Shown: positions 8,004 through 17,075 of the stretch, piece after piece
Layout of the letters: each line of letters begins with the position of its first letter
Position numbering within the stretch: position 1 is the stretch's first letter
From: JAJPHW01 sp963771505
GTDB lineage: Bacteria > Acidobacteriota > Terriglobia > Terriglobales > Acidobacteriaceae
Reading direction: 5' to 3'
Assembly: GCA_963771505.1 (NCBI GenBank)
Contig: CAVYTO010000001.1
Location: 310,001 to 374,000 of the forward strand
DNA: 64,000 nt
The notes under the pieces: generated by a model
Databases searched by the model: none
The model's input: the letters and a program-made list of their open reading frames with translations, nothing else
What the model was told of the DNA's origin: nothing
Position numbers and translations under genes: made by a program

Positions 8004-9797
8004 TCATTTCTTTGAGGGAGTCGCGACGATGCCTTCACGTTCCTTGATGTGGACGACTTGGTTTGCGGGAATGTCTTTCACTGTATCGATTTGGCCGCTC
8101 GGCCATCGAATTTCAAGTACATCAACTTTCTGAGCCTTGCCCAATCCGAAATGTACCCGAAGATCACTTTGCGAGAGATAGCCTCCGCCACTGCGAACTT
8201 CATCAATTTGCGAATGTGCCTTGATTTCACCCGGAAACTTCGTTTCACAGCGGATGCGCGCTCCGATGCCACTGCGATTAGACTTTGTGCCTTCAAGGCG
8301 GATTTTGATCCAGTTATTTCCGGCCTGCGAATCGCACCGCAAAAGCTGGGGAAATGAGTTCACGCAATTCACGGCGACGTCGACATCTCCGTCGTTGTCG
8401 AAGTCTCCAAATGCGCATCCTCGCGAGGACGCCGGAGTAGAGATTCCGGGACCGGCTGCGAACGACACGTCCTCAAATTTTCCGTTACGGAGATTGCGGT
8501 AAAGCAACTTCCGCTGCGCGTAACCTGCTTCGGTCCGTAATTGTTCGACTTCTGGGTAAACGTGGCCATTGCAAATGAGAATGTCGGGCCACCCGTCGTT
8601 GTCGAAATCGAAGAATCCGCAGCCCCAGCCGAGAAATTGAGTGTGCGCCCCTAACCCAGCGGCAAAAGTTGTGTCTTCGAAATTGCCTTTTCCAAGATTG
8701 TGGTAAAGCGACGGAGTATCACCGGCGAAGTTTGTCTTGATGAGATCGAGATTTCCGTCGAGGTCGTAGTCCGCCGCAGAGATCCCCATGCCTGCCTGCG
8801 GCTTTCCATCGGGGCTCAACGCACAGCCTGCCTCCAGAGCGACGTCTTCGAACTTTCCGTCATGCTTGTTCTGATAGAGGGTACTGGCAGTCGAATCGTT
8901 GGCGACATAAATGTCGGGCCAGCCGTCGTTATCCAGGTCGGCAACCAGGACGCCGAGGCCGTACGTGCCTGTCACTTTCGCAATTCCTGAAACTTCCGAG
9001 ACATCGGTGAATGTTCCATTGCCGTTGTTGTGGTACAGAATGTTTTTGCCCGCGTTGAGGCCGGGCGGGCCACAGGCCACCATCACGCCTTTATAGAGGC
9101 AGGGGCCGGACTCAGGTACGGGAGCGGTCTTGAGATCGAGATCTATGTAATTGGCGACGAAGAGATCGAGCAGGCCATCGCGATCGTAGTCAACGAATGC
9201 GCACCCCGTGTTCCAGCGTTTGCCTGATCCGGCGACGCCGGCCTTTTCGCTTACGTCAGTAAAAGTTCCGTCGCCGTTGTTGTGGTACAGCACGTCCTTG
9301 CCGAAGTAGGTGACGAATAAATCGTCGTGGCCGTCGTTATCGTAGTCACCAACGCAGCAACCTTGTCCCCAGCCGGAACGGGCGACTCCGGCCTTCAACG
9401 TAACATCAGTGAAAGTTCCGTCGCGATTATTTTTGAATAGGCGGGAAACTGGTTCCTGGCCTTGCGGAAAGCCATCGAGCCGCGAACCGTTTACGAGAAA
9501 AATGTCCAGCCAGCCGTCGTGGTCGTAGTCGTAAAACGCGACGCCGCAACCTGTAGTTTCAAGCAGGTATTTATTCTTGTGTTCGCCGCCGAAAATGGTC
9601 TTGGAGTTCAGGCCAGAGCTGTGTGCGATGTCGATGAAGCTCACACCGAGTGACGATTGTTTACCAGTATCGGCTGGCGGAGTCACTGGAACTGCTTGCG
9701 GCCACAGGGGACGGCTCAAACCCAGCACGCTTTCAAGCGATAGCACAACCGCCGAGCGGTGCAGCGATTTTATGAATTCCCTGCGCGAGGACGACAA
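8004..9797 (-). CDS. CRTAC1-family protein (FG-GAP/VCBS plus ASPIC/UnbV), Tat-type signal
   Basis: A 597-residue paralogue of the neighbouring CRTAC1 gene with the same order of propeller repeats (DYDHDGWLDIFLVNG, DYDNDGHDDLFV, DLDNDGWPDIYV, DFDNDGWPDILICNG) and the same C-terminal ASPIC/UnbV block (SNRSGIGARIRC, VHFGLG, LEIRWPSG). Its N-terminus is different: SSSRREFIKSLHRSAVVLS carries a twin-arginine RRxFIK motif, pointing to Tat export of a folded protein. The start must be the TTG at 9797: an in-frame stop lies about eight codons upstream and no ATG precedes the twin arginine. It diverges from the glycoside hydrolase gene over 85 bp. The function is unknown. Confidence 0.85.
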   Translation of the reverse strand: MSSSRREFIKSLHRSAVVLSLESVLGLSRPLWPQAVPVTPPADTGKQSSLGVSFIDIAHSSGLNSKTIFGGEHKNKYLLETTGCGVAFYDYDHDGWLDIFLVNGSRLDGFPQGQEPVSRLFKNNRDGTFTDVTLKAGVARSGWGQGCCVGDYDNDGHDDLFVTYFGKDVLYHNNGDGTFTDVSEKAGVAGSGKRWNTGCAFVDYDRDGLLDLFVANYIDLDLKTAPVPESGPCLYKGVMVACGPPGLNAGKNILYHNNGNGTFTDVSEVSGIAKVTGTYGLGVLVADLDNDGWPDIYVANDSTASTLYQNKHDGKFEDVALEAGCALSPDGKPQAGMGISAADYDLDGNLDLIKTNFAGDTPSLYHNLGKGNFEDTTFAAGLGAHTQFLGWGCGFFDFDNDGWPDILICNGHVYPEVEQLRTEAGYAQRKLLYRNLRNGKFEDVSFAAGPGISTPASSRGCAFGDFDNDGDVDVAVNCVNSFPQLLRCDSQAGNNWIKIRLEGTKSNRSGIGARIRCETKFPGEIKAHSQIDEVRSGGGYLSQSDLRVHFGLGKAQKVDVLEIRWPSGQIDTVKDIPANQVVHIKEREGIVATPSKK

Positions 9798-9882
9798 GAA
9801 GTGGTTACCCGACCGGAAAGCTCATGCTAGAATTCGCACTCTATTTCTTATATCGGGCGCTCCAGGACTTTTCAAGGCGGCA

Positions 9883-12039
9883 ATGCTGATAAGCCGAAAG
9901 AATAGCCCGCACCACGGGCACTATTCGCTGCGTTTCCCTTCCAGGATATCCCTTCTTCTCGTTCTGTTTTTTGCGGTCGTCGCGGGTGCCGAGGACCCCT
10001 CTCTTCCGGAACTGACTCGCGCAGTCCGCCCGTGGGAGTTTCTTCCTGTTGTTGGACAACGGGCGGCGGTGTTCGGCAACGAAGCGGGCGTGATGGAAGG
10101 TTGGGTTTATCCGCTCAAAATCTTTCGCGATTTGCATCTTGTGTTTCGGGTAGCCGACCGGGAAATCCCTGCCGGATCGTTGGCGAGGACTTTAATCACG
10201 CGTCCTGAGTCGTCAGTGATTGTCTACTCCGGCGACAATTTTTTGGTGCGCGAGACATTTTTTGTTCCCGTGAACGAGTCTGGAGCAGTCGTCCATTTCG
10301 ATATTGAAACTACCGTGCCGCTGGAGATTGAAGCCAGCTTCGTCGCAGATTTTCAACTGCAATGGCCGGCAGCGATAGGCGGCGCTTACCACTTTTGGGA
10401 CGAACCGCGGCACGCATTTCAGTTCGGAGAGGAACAGAAGAAATTTTTCGCGCTATTCGGATCGCCAACCGCCACGAACGCCCAAAGCAGTTATCAAACG
10501 AATTACTCTTCGTCGCTGCAGGATTCTGTGCGTTTGGGAGTTACTGAGAGAGGCAAGGACTCGAAGCTTCTGGTTCTCGCGGCGTCAACGGAAAGCCTTG
10601 CCGCCGCTGACTCGACTTACAAACGGCTCGTGGCTACATATGACAAGTTGTTGAAAGAATCGCAGGAATACTATCGGAACTATCTACAACGCGGGGTCTC
10701 GCTGACGCTTCCCGATGCGCAACTTCAGCAGGCTTATGACTGGTCGCGGGTGAGCTTGATTCAGGGTCTGGTTGCAAATCCGCTGCTGGGAACGGGCTTG
10801 GTCGCGGGATACCGCACGTCGGGAACCAGCCAGCGCCCCGGCTTTGCCTGGTTTTTCGGTCGCGATACTTTCTGGAGCGCGTTCGCGCTAGATTCCTCAG
10901 GCGATTTTGAAACTGCCCGTGCGGCCATCGACTTCATTGCGAAATTCCAGCGCAGCGACGGAAAAATCCCGCATGAAATTTCGCAGAGCGCTTCGCTGGT
11001 GCCGTGGCTTGATAAATATCCCTATGCCTACGCTTCCGCAGACGCCACGCCCCTTTACATCATTATCGTCAACGATTATGTGAGCGCGAGCGGGGATATA
11101 GATTTCGCCCGCAAACATTGGGCTAGCCTGTGGAAGGCTTACCAGTTCATGCGTTCGACATACGATGCGAACGGCTTTCCCCAAAATTACAAAATCGGGC
11201 ATGGATGGGTGGAGGGCGGTCCTCTGCTGCCGGTGAAGACCGAGTTCTACCAAGCCGGACTAGGAACGCAATCGCTGACAGCCCTTGCAAAGATTGCAAA
11301 GTTGGCAGGCAAAGCAGAAGAAGCTAAGGTTCTGGAGAGGGAATATGACAGGCAGATTGCCGTGCTCAACGAAAAATTCTGGTCTCCCGCTAAGAGTGCG
11401 TTCGCCTATGCGCTGAATTCAAACGATAGCCAGAAAGACGAGGTCTCGGTACTGACGACGGTTCCAATGTGGTTCGGGACAACCGACGCTGAAAAGTCAG
11501 TTTCGACTTTGAAATTGCTCGCGGGTCCGGACCATCAAACCGACTGGGGCACGCGCATCATCTCATCCCGCTCATCTTTGTATGACGCCAGCGGATACCA
11601 CTTCGGCTCGGTTTGGCCTTTGTTCACAGGTTGGGCATCGGTGGCGGAATATCGCTATCATCAGGAATTTTCCGGGTACACAAACCTGCGCGCTAACTCG
11701 CTGCTCGCCCTGGACGGGTCGCTCGGACACGTGACGGAAGTCTTGTCGGGCGACTATTATCAACCGCTGTCCACCGCATCACCGGAGCAAACGTGGTCGG
11801 CGGCAATGGTCCTCAGCCCGATGCTGCGAGGGATGCTGGGATTGAGCAGCGACGCGATCGCCCACTCCGTTATCTTTGCGCCCCACGTCCCCGCAGACTG
11901 GCGCAATTTTTCGGTCGACAATCTGAAGGTCGGGTCGACGACACTTTCTTTCCAATACGCCAGAGCGCAGGATCAAATTACCTTGACATTCAACGCGCCG
12001 GTTCGGGAGACTGTGAACTGCAATTTTCCCCAGCGGTGA
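9883..12039 (+). CDS. Amylo-alpha-1,6-glucosidase-like glycoside hydrolase, secreted; C-terminus lost by frameshift
   Basis: An (alpha/alpha)6-barrel glycosidase of the glycogen-debranching/MGH1-like group, expected to act on alpha-glucan oligosaccharides outside the cytoplasm. The ATG at 9883 is chosen because it has AAGGCGG just upstream and opens a signal peptide (ISLLLVLFFAVVAGAED); the frame itself is open further upstream. Family-like blocks include GFAWFFGRDTFWSAFALDSS, SDGKIPHEISQ, GHGWVEGG, YHFGSVWPLFTGW and EQTWSAAM. In this frame the protein stops after VRETVNCNFPQR (718 residues), but matching C-terminal beta-sandwich sequence continues in another frame to 12476, so the gene is either damaged or contains a sequencing error. 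The GH13 gene follows 55 bp after the end of the out-of-frame part, so one transcript is likely. Confidence 0.8.
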   Translation: MLISRKNSPHHGHYSLRFPSRISLLLVLFFAVVAGAEDPSLPELTRAVRPWEFLPVVGQRAAVFGNEAGVMEGWVYPLKIFRDLHLVFRVADREIPAGSLARTLITRPESSVIVYSGDNFLVRETFFVPVNESGAVVHFDIETTVPLEIEASFVADFQLQWPAAIGGAYHFWDEPRHAFQFGEEQKKFFALFGSPTATNAQSSYQTNYSSSLQDSVRLGVTERGKDSKLLVLAASTESLAAADSTYKRLVATYDKLLKESQEYYRNYLQRGVSLTLPDAQLQQAYDWSRVSLIQGLVANPLLGTGLVAGYRTSGTSQRPGFAWFFGRDTFWSAFALDSSGDFETARAAIDFIAKFQRSDGKIPHEISQSASLVPWLDKYPYAYASADATPLYIIIVNDYVSASGDIDFARKHWASLWKAYQFMRSTYDANGFPQNYKIGHGWVEGGPLLPVKTEFYQAGLGTQSLTALAKIAKLAGKAEEAKVLEREYDRQIAVLNEKFWSPAKSAFAYALNSNDSQKDEVSVLTTVPMWFGTTDAEKSVSTLKLLAGPDHQTDWGTRIISSRSSLYDASGYHFGSVWPLFTGWASVAEYRYHQEFSGYTNLRANSLLALDGSLGHVTEVLSGDYYQPLSTASPEQTWSAAMVLSPMLRGMLGLSSDAIAHSVIFAPHVPADWRNFSVDNLKVGSTTLSFQYARAQDQITLTFNAPVRETVNCNFPQR

Positions 12040-12476
12040 GCCTCCACAGTTCCGTGACAACAGTTGAAGTGAATGGAAAAAACACGCCGTTCACCGTGGA
12101 CGAGAACGCGAGCGATCAACACGTCCATTTACGGACAAACATCGCCTCAGACACGACGACAATTCATATTCAGCTTAAGCATGATTTTGGTTTGAGCATA
12201 TTGCCAGCTCTGCCTTCGCTCGGGGCGCGTAGCGGGGGCCTGCGAGTGATTTCGGAGTCGTGGAACCAGGGCCATTCACAAGTCACTTTGGAAGTTGCGG
12301 GTGCGCCCGGCCAGAGTTACTTGATGCCTGTTTGGAATCCGTCAGAGATTTCAATGGTCAGCGGGGCGAAAGTTATTGATACAGCTTCGGGCTCTTCCGC
12401 GCTTGCAATTGCGTTTCCGCGCGCCCAGAATGACGATTACTCGACACAGAGAATTGTGATTGATCTTAAAAAATGA
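12003..12476 (+). pseudogene. Out-of-frame C-terminal beta-sandwich part of the preceding glycoside hydrolase
   Basis: From about 12000 the coding signal moves to another frame, reading GSGDCELQFSPAVSLHSSVT and continuing to a stop at 12476 (ending IVIDLKK). No plausible start codon or ribosome site belongs to this piece. Its content (short beta-strand-like segments, VEVNGKNTPF, IHIQLKHDFG) suits the C-terminal domain expected after the catalytic barrel. One missing base, or two extra bases, around 11990-12015 would join the two parts into a protein of about 864 residues. Confidence 0.65.
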
Positions 12477-12531
12477 AAAATGACCGCCGCGTCGCCACTA
12501 GTTGCACCTAATCCACTAAGGAGCGTACCCC

Positions 12532-14226
12532 ATGTCGCGAACTCTCATCTGCCTTTCGTTTCTTTTGGTGTTTTGTTGCAACCAGTTGGTTTCCGCGCAG
12601 GCGAACCCAGTAGACGCCGAAGGTCATCAGTGGTGGCAGCACGCGGTTTTCTACGAGGTGTACCCGCGAAGCTTTGCCGATGGAAATAACGATGGCATCG
12701 GCGATTTGAACGGAATTACATCCAAGATGGGCTATTTGCACGATTTGGGCGTCGATGCGATTTGGATCTCGCCGTGCTTCCCTTCGCCGCAGGTCGACTT
12801 CGGATACGACGTTTCCGATTACGAAAATATCGACCCGATGTACGGAACGCTGGCCGATTTTGATCGTATGGCCGCCGAAGGCAAGCAGAAAAACGTGAGA
12901 ATCATCTTCGACTTCGTGGTGAATCACACATCGGACCAGCATCCGTGGTTTATCGACTCGAAATCGTCACGCACTTCGGCCCATCGCGATTGGTATGTTT
13001 GGCGCGACGGCAAAGGCCCGGGGCAGCCTCCGAATAACTGGACGTCCATATTTGGGGGATCCACATGGAAACTCGATCCCACCACGAATCAGTACTACTA
13101 CCACATGTTCTATCCCGAGCAGCCGGATCTTAACTGGCGAAATCCAGCGGTCGAAACCGCGATGTTGGACGTGACGCGCTGGTGGTATAAGCGCGGCGTT
13201 TCAGGGTTCCGTCTAGATGCGGTCGACACGCTGTTCGAAGATCCCGAGTTGCACGACAATCCGATTCTGCCCGGAACGAATGCCCAAGGCGACCCTAATC
13301 ATGAAGACAAGTACAACGCCAAACTGCCAGGGGTACACGACGTATTGCAGAAGCTTCGCCGCGTCGCCGATGAGTCGAACGCCGTGCTGATAGGCGAGAC
13401 CTGGACTAAAGATATCGATGAATTGAAGGCCTACTACGGCGGCCATTCCGCTGAGTTGCAAATGCCGATGGACTTCATGTTCACGACTGTCAATAAACTT
13501 TCTCCGCCCGAATTTCGCCGTCAGATTGCAGCGGTCGATGGAGCGGGTGGATGGCCGGTTTACGTCATCAGCAATCACGATATCGTTCGCTCTTACAACC
13601 GCTACGGAAACGGAAAAGACAACGATGCGATCGCCAAGTTGATGGGCTCGTTCTACCTGACGTTGCGGGGAACTCCGATCATGTACTACGGCGAAGAGAT
13701 CGGCATGGAGAACAACAATCCGAAACGCAAAGAAGACGTTCGCGATCCGATCGGCCGCACCGGATGGCCAAAGGAAATTGGTCGCGATGGCGAGCGCACC
13801 CCTATGCAGTGGGACACGAGGGTCAATGCAGGATTCAGCACAGCAAAGCCGTGGCTGCCGGTACCGGCCAGCTACCAGACCCACAACGTTGCAAGCGAGA
13901 TGAAAGACCCGGACTCAGTCCTTTCCGTCTATCGCACAGTACTGAAGTTGCGGCATGAAAACCAGGCACTGCTCGAAGGCACATACACGGCCTTGAATGA
14001 AGACGATCCGAACGTGATGTCGTACTTGCGCTCGTACAAGGGTAAGGCGGTGCTGGTGGCTTTGAATATGTCCGGCACGCCACAGAAAGCGGCGTTCGAC
14101 CTTTCGAAGAATGGATTCGCCAATGCCAAAATGCATCGCGTGCTGACGACTCAGAATTCCACGGCGAAGGACACGACGATTTCGCTTGCGCCTTACGGGG
14201 TCTACATCGCGGAAGTCACGCAGTAG
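12532..14226 (+). CDS. Secreted GH13 alpha-glucosidase / oligo-1,6-glucosidase-type alpha-amylase family enzyme
   Basis: Retaining alpha-glucosidase-type enzyme of 564 residues. It has a signal peptide (MSRTLICLSFLLVFCCNQLV, cleavage near SAQA) and a GH13 (beta/alpha)8 barrel with the conserved regions: DFVVNHTS (127-134), QPDLNW (197-202), GFRLDAVD (225-232, nucleophile Asp229), IGETW (287-291, acid/base Glu289) and ISNHD (346-350, Asp350). The QPDLNW block and GFRLDAVD are typical of the oligo-1,6-glucosidase, alpha-glucosidase and trehalose-synthase branch. A C-terminal beta-domain runs from about 470. A good Shine-Dalgarno (AAGGAG) lies before the ATG. With the debranching enzyme upstream and a sugar transporter and aldose epimerase nearby, breakdown of malto- or isomalto-oligosaccharides is likely. 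Confidence 0.9.
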   Translation: MSRTLICLSFLLVFCCNQLVSAQANPVDAEGHQWWQHAVFYEVYPRSFADGNNDGIGDLNGITSKMGYLHDLGVDAIWISPCFPSPQVDFGYDVSDYENIDPMYGTLADFDRMAAEGKQKNVRIIFDFVVNHTSDQHPWFIDSKSSRTSAHRDWYVWRDGKGPGQPPNNWTSIFGGSTWKLDPTTNQYYYHMFYPEQPDLNWRNPAVETAMLDVTRWWYKRGVSGFRLDAVDTLFEDPELHDNPILPGTNAQGDPNHEDKYNAKLPGVHDVLQKLRRVADESNAVLIGETWTKDIDELKAYYGGHSAELQMPMDFMFTTVNKLSPPEFRRQIAAVDGAGGWPVYVISNHDIVRSYNRYGNGKDNDAIAKLMGSFYLTLRGTPIMYYGEEIGMENNNPKRKEDVRDPIGRTGWPKEIGRDGERTPMQWDTRVNAGFSTAKPWLPVPASYQTHNVASEMKDPDSVLSVYRTVLKLRHENQALLEGTYTALNEDDPNVMSYLRSYKGKAVLVALNMSGTPQKAAFDLSKNGFANAKMHRVLTTQNSTAKDTTISLAPYGVYIAEVTQ

Positions 14227-14236
14227 CAAGGAACTC

Positions 14237-14268
14237 GAGCATCCCAGGGTAGCTTCTCTGGGATGCTC
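14237..14268. terminator. Bidirectional hairpin terminator between GH13 gene and sugar transporter
   Basis: A perfect 11-bp stem (GAGCATCCCAG at 14237-14247 pairing with CTGGGATGCTC at 14258-14268) with a 10-nt loop lies between the stops of two convergent genes. Neither side has a long T run, so it may work with Rho or simply block 3' exonucleases; the position strongly suggests a shared transcript end. Confidence 0.7.
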
Positions 14269-14277
14269 ATCCTGCTT

Positions 14278-15609
14278 TCAGTGCGCGATCATTTTCTTTT
14301 CCATGGCTTCGAGCGACAGGCCTTTGGTTTCCGGATAAATCGCGAGTACCACGATAAACTGCAAGACCATCATCGCTGCAAAAAACATAAACGGCACTGA
14401 CCGAGACCAGGCGGCCAGCGCGGGGAAGATTCCGGATATCAGCGCGTTCATCAACCAATGCGTCAAGCTGCCCAGGCTTTGACCTTTCGCTCGAACCCGA
14501 TTCGGAAAGACTTCGCTTATGTACACCCAGATCACTGCTCCCTGCGAAAATGCGAAAAAGGCAATGTATGCGATCAGGAGCCAGAGCAACGATCCGTATC
14601 CACTGCCGCGCGAGAAAACGAGCGCAACACCACTGAGCACAAAAGCCATGCCAATCGCGCCAATAAGCAGCAAAGTTTTCCGTCCGATGCGGTCGATCAC
14701 CGACATCGCGATCATCGTAAAAATCAAGTTCGTGAGACCGACAGCGACGGCCTGCAAATCTCCAGACATTTTGTCGTAGCCGGCGTAAGCAAAAATGTCG
14801 TTGAGGTAATAGAGGATTGCATTGATTCCGGCCAACTGATTGAACATGCCGATGGTGATGGCAAGAAAAATAGGCAGCCTGTAAGTCTTCTGGAACAGCG
14901 GCTCGTTGGTCAGATGGTGCTCGGCATCAATGGAAGCGACAATCTCGCTGAGTTCCTGTTCGTAACCCTGTTCTCCGGTGAGCCTCAGTACGTCGCGCGC
15001 CTCGTCGATACGCCGCTTTTTCACCAGCCAACGAGGGCTGCGGGGAATGGTAAACAGCATCAGAAAAAATAGGGCTGCGGGAACGGCCGATACGCCCAGC
15101 TTCCACCGCCACTCGGCATCTAGCCCAAAATGCTGAAGTCCAACGAGATAATTGGATAAATAAGCAAGCAATATCCCCGAGACAACATTTAACTGGAAGA
15201 GCCCAACCAACCTGCCGCGCCAGCTCGCAGGTGCAATTTCTGCGATGTACATCGGGCCCAACACTGAAGATCCTCCAATGCCAAGCCCACCGAGGAAACG
15301 GAACATCACCAGCGCAGGCCAGTTCCACGATAGTGCACAGCCCGCCGCGGAGAGAAAATAGAGCACAGCCATGACGCGCAAACTGTCGCGGCGGCCATAC
15401 CGGTCTCCTGGCACTCCGCCGAACATTGCGCCGATGATCGTTCCCCACAAAGCGCTGGAAACCGTCACTCCAAGTAGCGCAGGAGAAAGGTGATACACAT
15501 CCGTGAGCGAATGAGTCGTGCCGGCGATCACAGCCGTGTCAAAGCCAAACAAGAGGCCGCCGAGAGCGGCGACCCCGGTGCTCTTTAAGAGATAGCCATT
15601 GATCGTCAT
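14278..15609 (-). CDS. MFS sugar porter (SP family)
   Basis: A 443-residue inner-membrane sugar/proton symporter of the XylE/GalP/GLUT type. Diagnostic motifs are GGLLFGFDTAVIAG in TM1, DRYGRR in the TM2-3 loop, the central PRSPRWLVKKRR, DRIGRK in the TM8-9 loop and the C-terminal PETKG. Twelve hydrophobic segments can be followed. Substrate is probably glucose, xylose or another monosaccharide, in line with the neighbouring glucosidases, but the exact sugar cannot be read. The next gene upstream on the same strand is aldose 1-epimerase (103-bp gap), so co-transcription is possible. Confidence 0.88.
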   Translation of the reverse strand: MTINGYLLKSTGVAALGGLLFGFDTAVIAGTTHSLTDVYHLSPALLGVTVSSALWGTIIGAMFGGVPGDRYGRRDSLRVMAVLYFLSAAGCALSWNWPALVMFRFLGGLGIGGSSVLGPMYIAEIAPASWRGRLVGLFQLNVVSGILLAYLSNYLVGLQHFGLDAEWRWKLGVSAVPAALFFLMLFTIPRSPRWLVKKRRIDEARDVLRLTGEQGYEQELSEIVASIDAEHHLTNEPLFQKTYRLPIFLAITIGMFNQLAGINAILYYLNDIFAYAGYDKMSGDLQAVAVGLTNLIFTMIAMSVIDRIGRKTLLLIGAIGMAFVLSGVALVFSRGSGYGSLLWLLIAYIAFFAFSQGAVIWVYISEVFPNRVRAKGQSLGSLTHWLMNALISGIFPALAAWSRSVPFMFFAAMMVLQFIVVLAIYPETKGLSLEAMEKKMIAH

Positions 15610-15712
15610 GAACTCGTCGGCCTCGGCTCAAGAGAAGGCATTGCAGGGTCGTGTCAAGATAAACCGGACGGAACCGGATTACAACGCCAACGCGGCGAGG
15701 CCGTTGTGAAAT

Positions 15713-16861
15713 CTACCTGGTAGAAAATTTGTAGACTGTGCGCGACTTAAATTCCTGACCGGGCCGCAGGATCGTTGAGGGAAATTCCGGATGATTTGGC
15801 GAGTCCGGATAATGCTGCGTTTCCAGCGCAAAACCTTCGCGACGGGTGTAGGCGTGGCCGTGTTTGCCGACGACGGTGCCATCGAGAAAATTGCCGGAAT
15901 AGACCTGGATGCCGGGCTCGGTTGTGTAGACCTCAAGAACGCGGCCGCTGGCTGGATCGTACACCTGCGCTGCAAATGTTAACGCGCTGCCGCCGCCATT
16001 CACGACGAAATTATGATCGTATCCATTCGCCAACACCATCTGCTCGTATTTGTCGTTGATCCGCTCCCCGATTGCGGTAGGCGTGCTGAAGTCGAGAGGT
16101 GTGCCCTTTACGGACCGGATTTCGCCGGTCGGAATCATCGTTTTATCGACCGGGGTAAATTTGTCCGCGTTCAGTTTTAGCTCTTGCTTAAGCACATCGC
16201 CGTTGCCATCGCCTGACAGATTGAAATAAGTATGCTGCGTCAAATTTATCGGAGTGGCTTTATCAGTGGTCGCCGCGTAATCAAACATCAGTTCGTTCTT
16301 CTCGGTAAGCGTGTACGTTACAGTGACGGTCAAATTTCCAGGAAAGCCTTCTTCGCCATTTTTGCTGGTGTATTTGAAAGTGACTCCAACTCCCGTTTTG
16401 TTCTTGAAAGAGTTCGATTTCCATAGCGCTTTGTCGAATCCGCGAAGACCGCCGTGTAAAGTGTTCGGTCCATTATTTTTGGGCAGCGAATATTTCGTTC
16501 CATCGAGATGGAACTCGCCGTTGGCGATACGGTTGGCGTAGCGGCCGATGATCCCGCCAAAGTGAGGCAAATTCGTGGAATAGTCTTCCAGCTTATCGAG
16601 GCCTAAGACTACATCTGCCGGCTTTCCGTTCTTGTCGGGGGTGCGGAGTTCCAGGATTACCCCTCCATAATTCATCGCGCGAACTTCCACGCCGTGACCG
16701 CTACGAAGGTCGTAAATCTGCACCGGTTGGCCGCCAATGGTGGCAGGCGGTTCCGTGGTCACGTCTGGCTTGCCTTTCGCCGACGATGCTGCCGCAAGAT
16801 TCATACCTAACAAAATATTAATCGCAATCGAAACGATGATCGTGAATTTTCGGTGATTCAT
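15713..16861 (-). CDS. galM: Aldose 1-epimerase (mutarotase), exported
   Basis: Interconverts alpha and beta anomers of free aldoses. The 382-residue protein has a signal peptide (FTIIVSIAINILLGMNLAAA), so it probably acts in the periplasm, next to sugars released by the glycosidases. Conserved galactose-mutarotase segments are visible: FGGIIGRYANRIANGEF, NTLHGGLRGFDKALW, LTQHTYFNLSG, NGYDHNFVV (general acid His) and GFALETQHYPDSPNH with the catalytic Glu in LETQHYPDS. The start is the ATG at 16861. It diverges from the kinase gene over 214 bp. Confidence 0.9.
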   Translation of the reverse strand: MNHRKFTIIVSIAINILLGMNLAAASSAKGKPDVTTEPPATIGGQPVQIYDLRSGHGVEVRAMNYGGVILELRTPDKNGKPADVVLGLDKLEDYSTNLPHFGGIIGRYANRIANGEFHLDGTKYSLPKNNGPNTLHGGLRGFDKALWKSNSFKNKTGVGVTFKYTSKNGEEGFPGNLTVTVTYTLTEKNELMFDYAATTDKATPINLTQHTYFNLSGDGNGDVLKQELKLNADKFTPVDKTMIPTGEIRSVKGTPLDFSTPTAIGERINDKYEQMVLANGYDHNFVVNGGGSALTFAAQVYDPASGRVLEVYTTEPGIQVYSGNFLDGTVVGKHGHAYTRREGFALETQHYPDSPNHPEFPSTILRPGQEFKSRTVYKFSTR

Positions 16862-17075
16862 CAGAACTCCTCTTCACTGGCGCGGAAGTCCCTATTATGC
16901 ACAAAAGCGCGAAGCGCGCGGCAGGTTGACGACTCATCCGAGGCATCCACAGTCCCGCAATCCCGCCATTTTTAGGGATACGGCGAGATTCGCGAGGTTT
17001 ATACTGGCGTTAACGCAGGTCGCAGTTTCGCCGCGCAAGCATTTCAGTTAAGTTTCTTCTCGGAATTTCAAGGGT

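Noticed and set aside
9577..9882. N-terminal extension of the debranching-type enzyme
   Set aside because: The extension overlaps the divergent CRTAC1 coding region; the ATG at 9883 has a ribosome site and opens a signal peptide.
11990..12020. Programmed ribosomal frameshift in the glycosidase gene
   Set aside because: No slippery heptamer or obvious downstream pseudoknot was seen, and there is no known precedent in this family.
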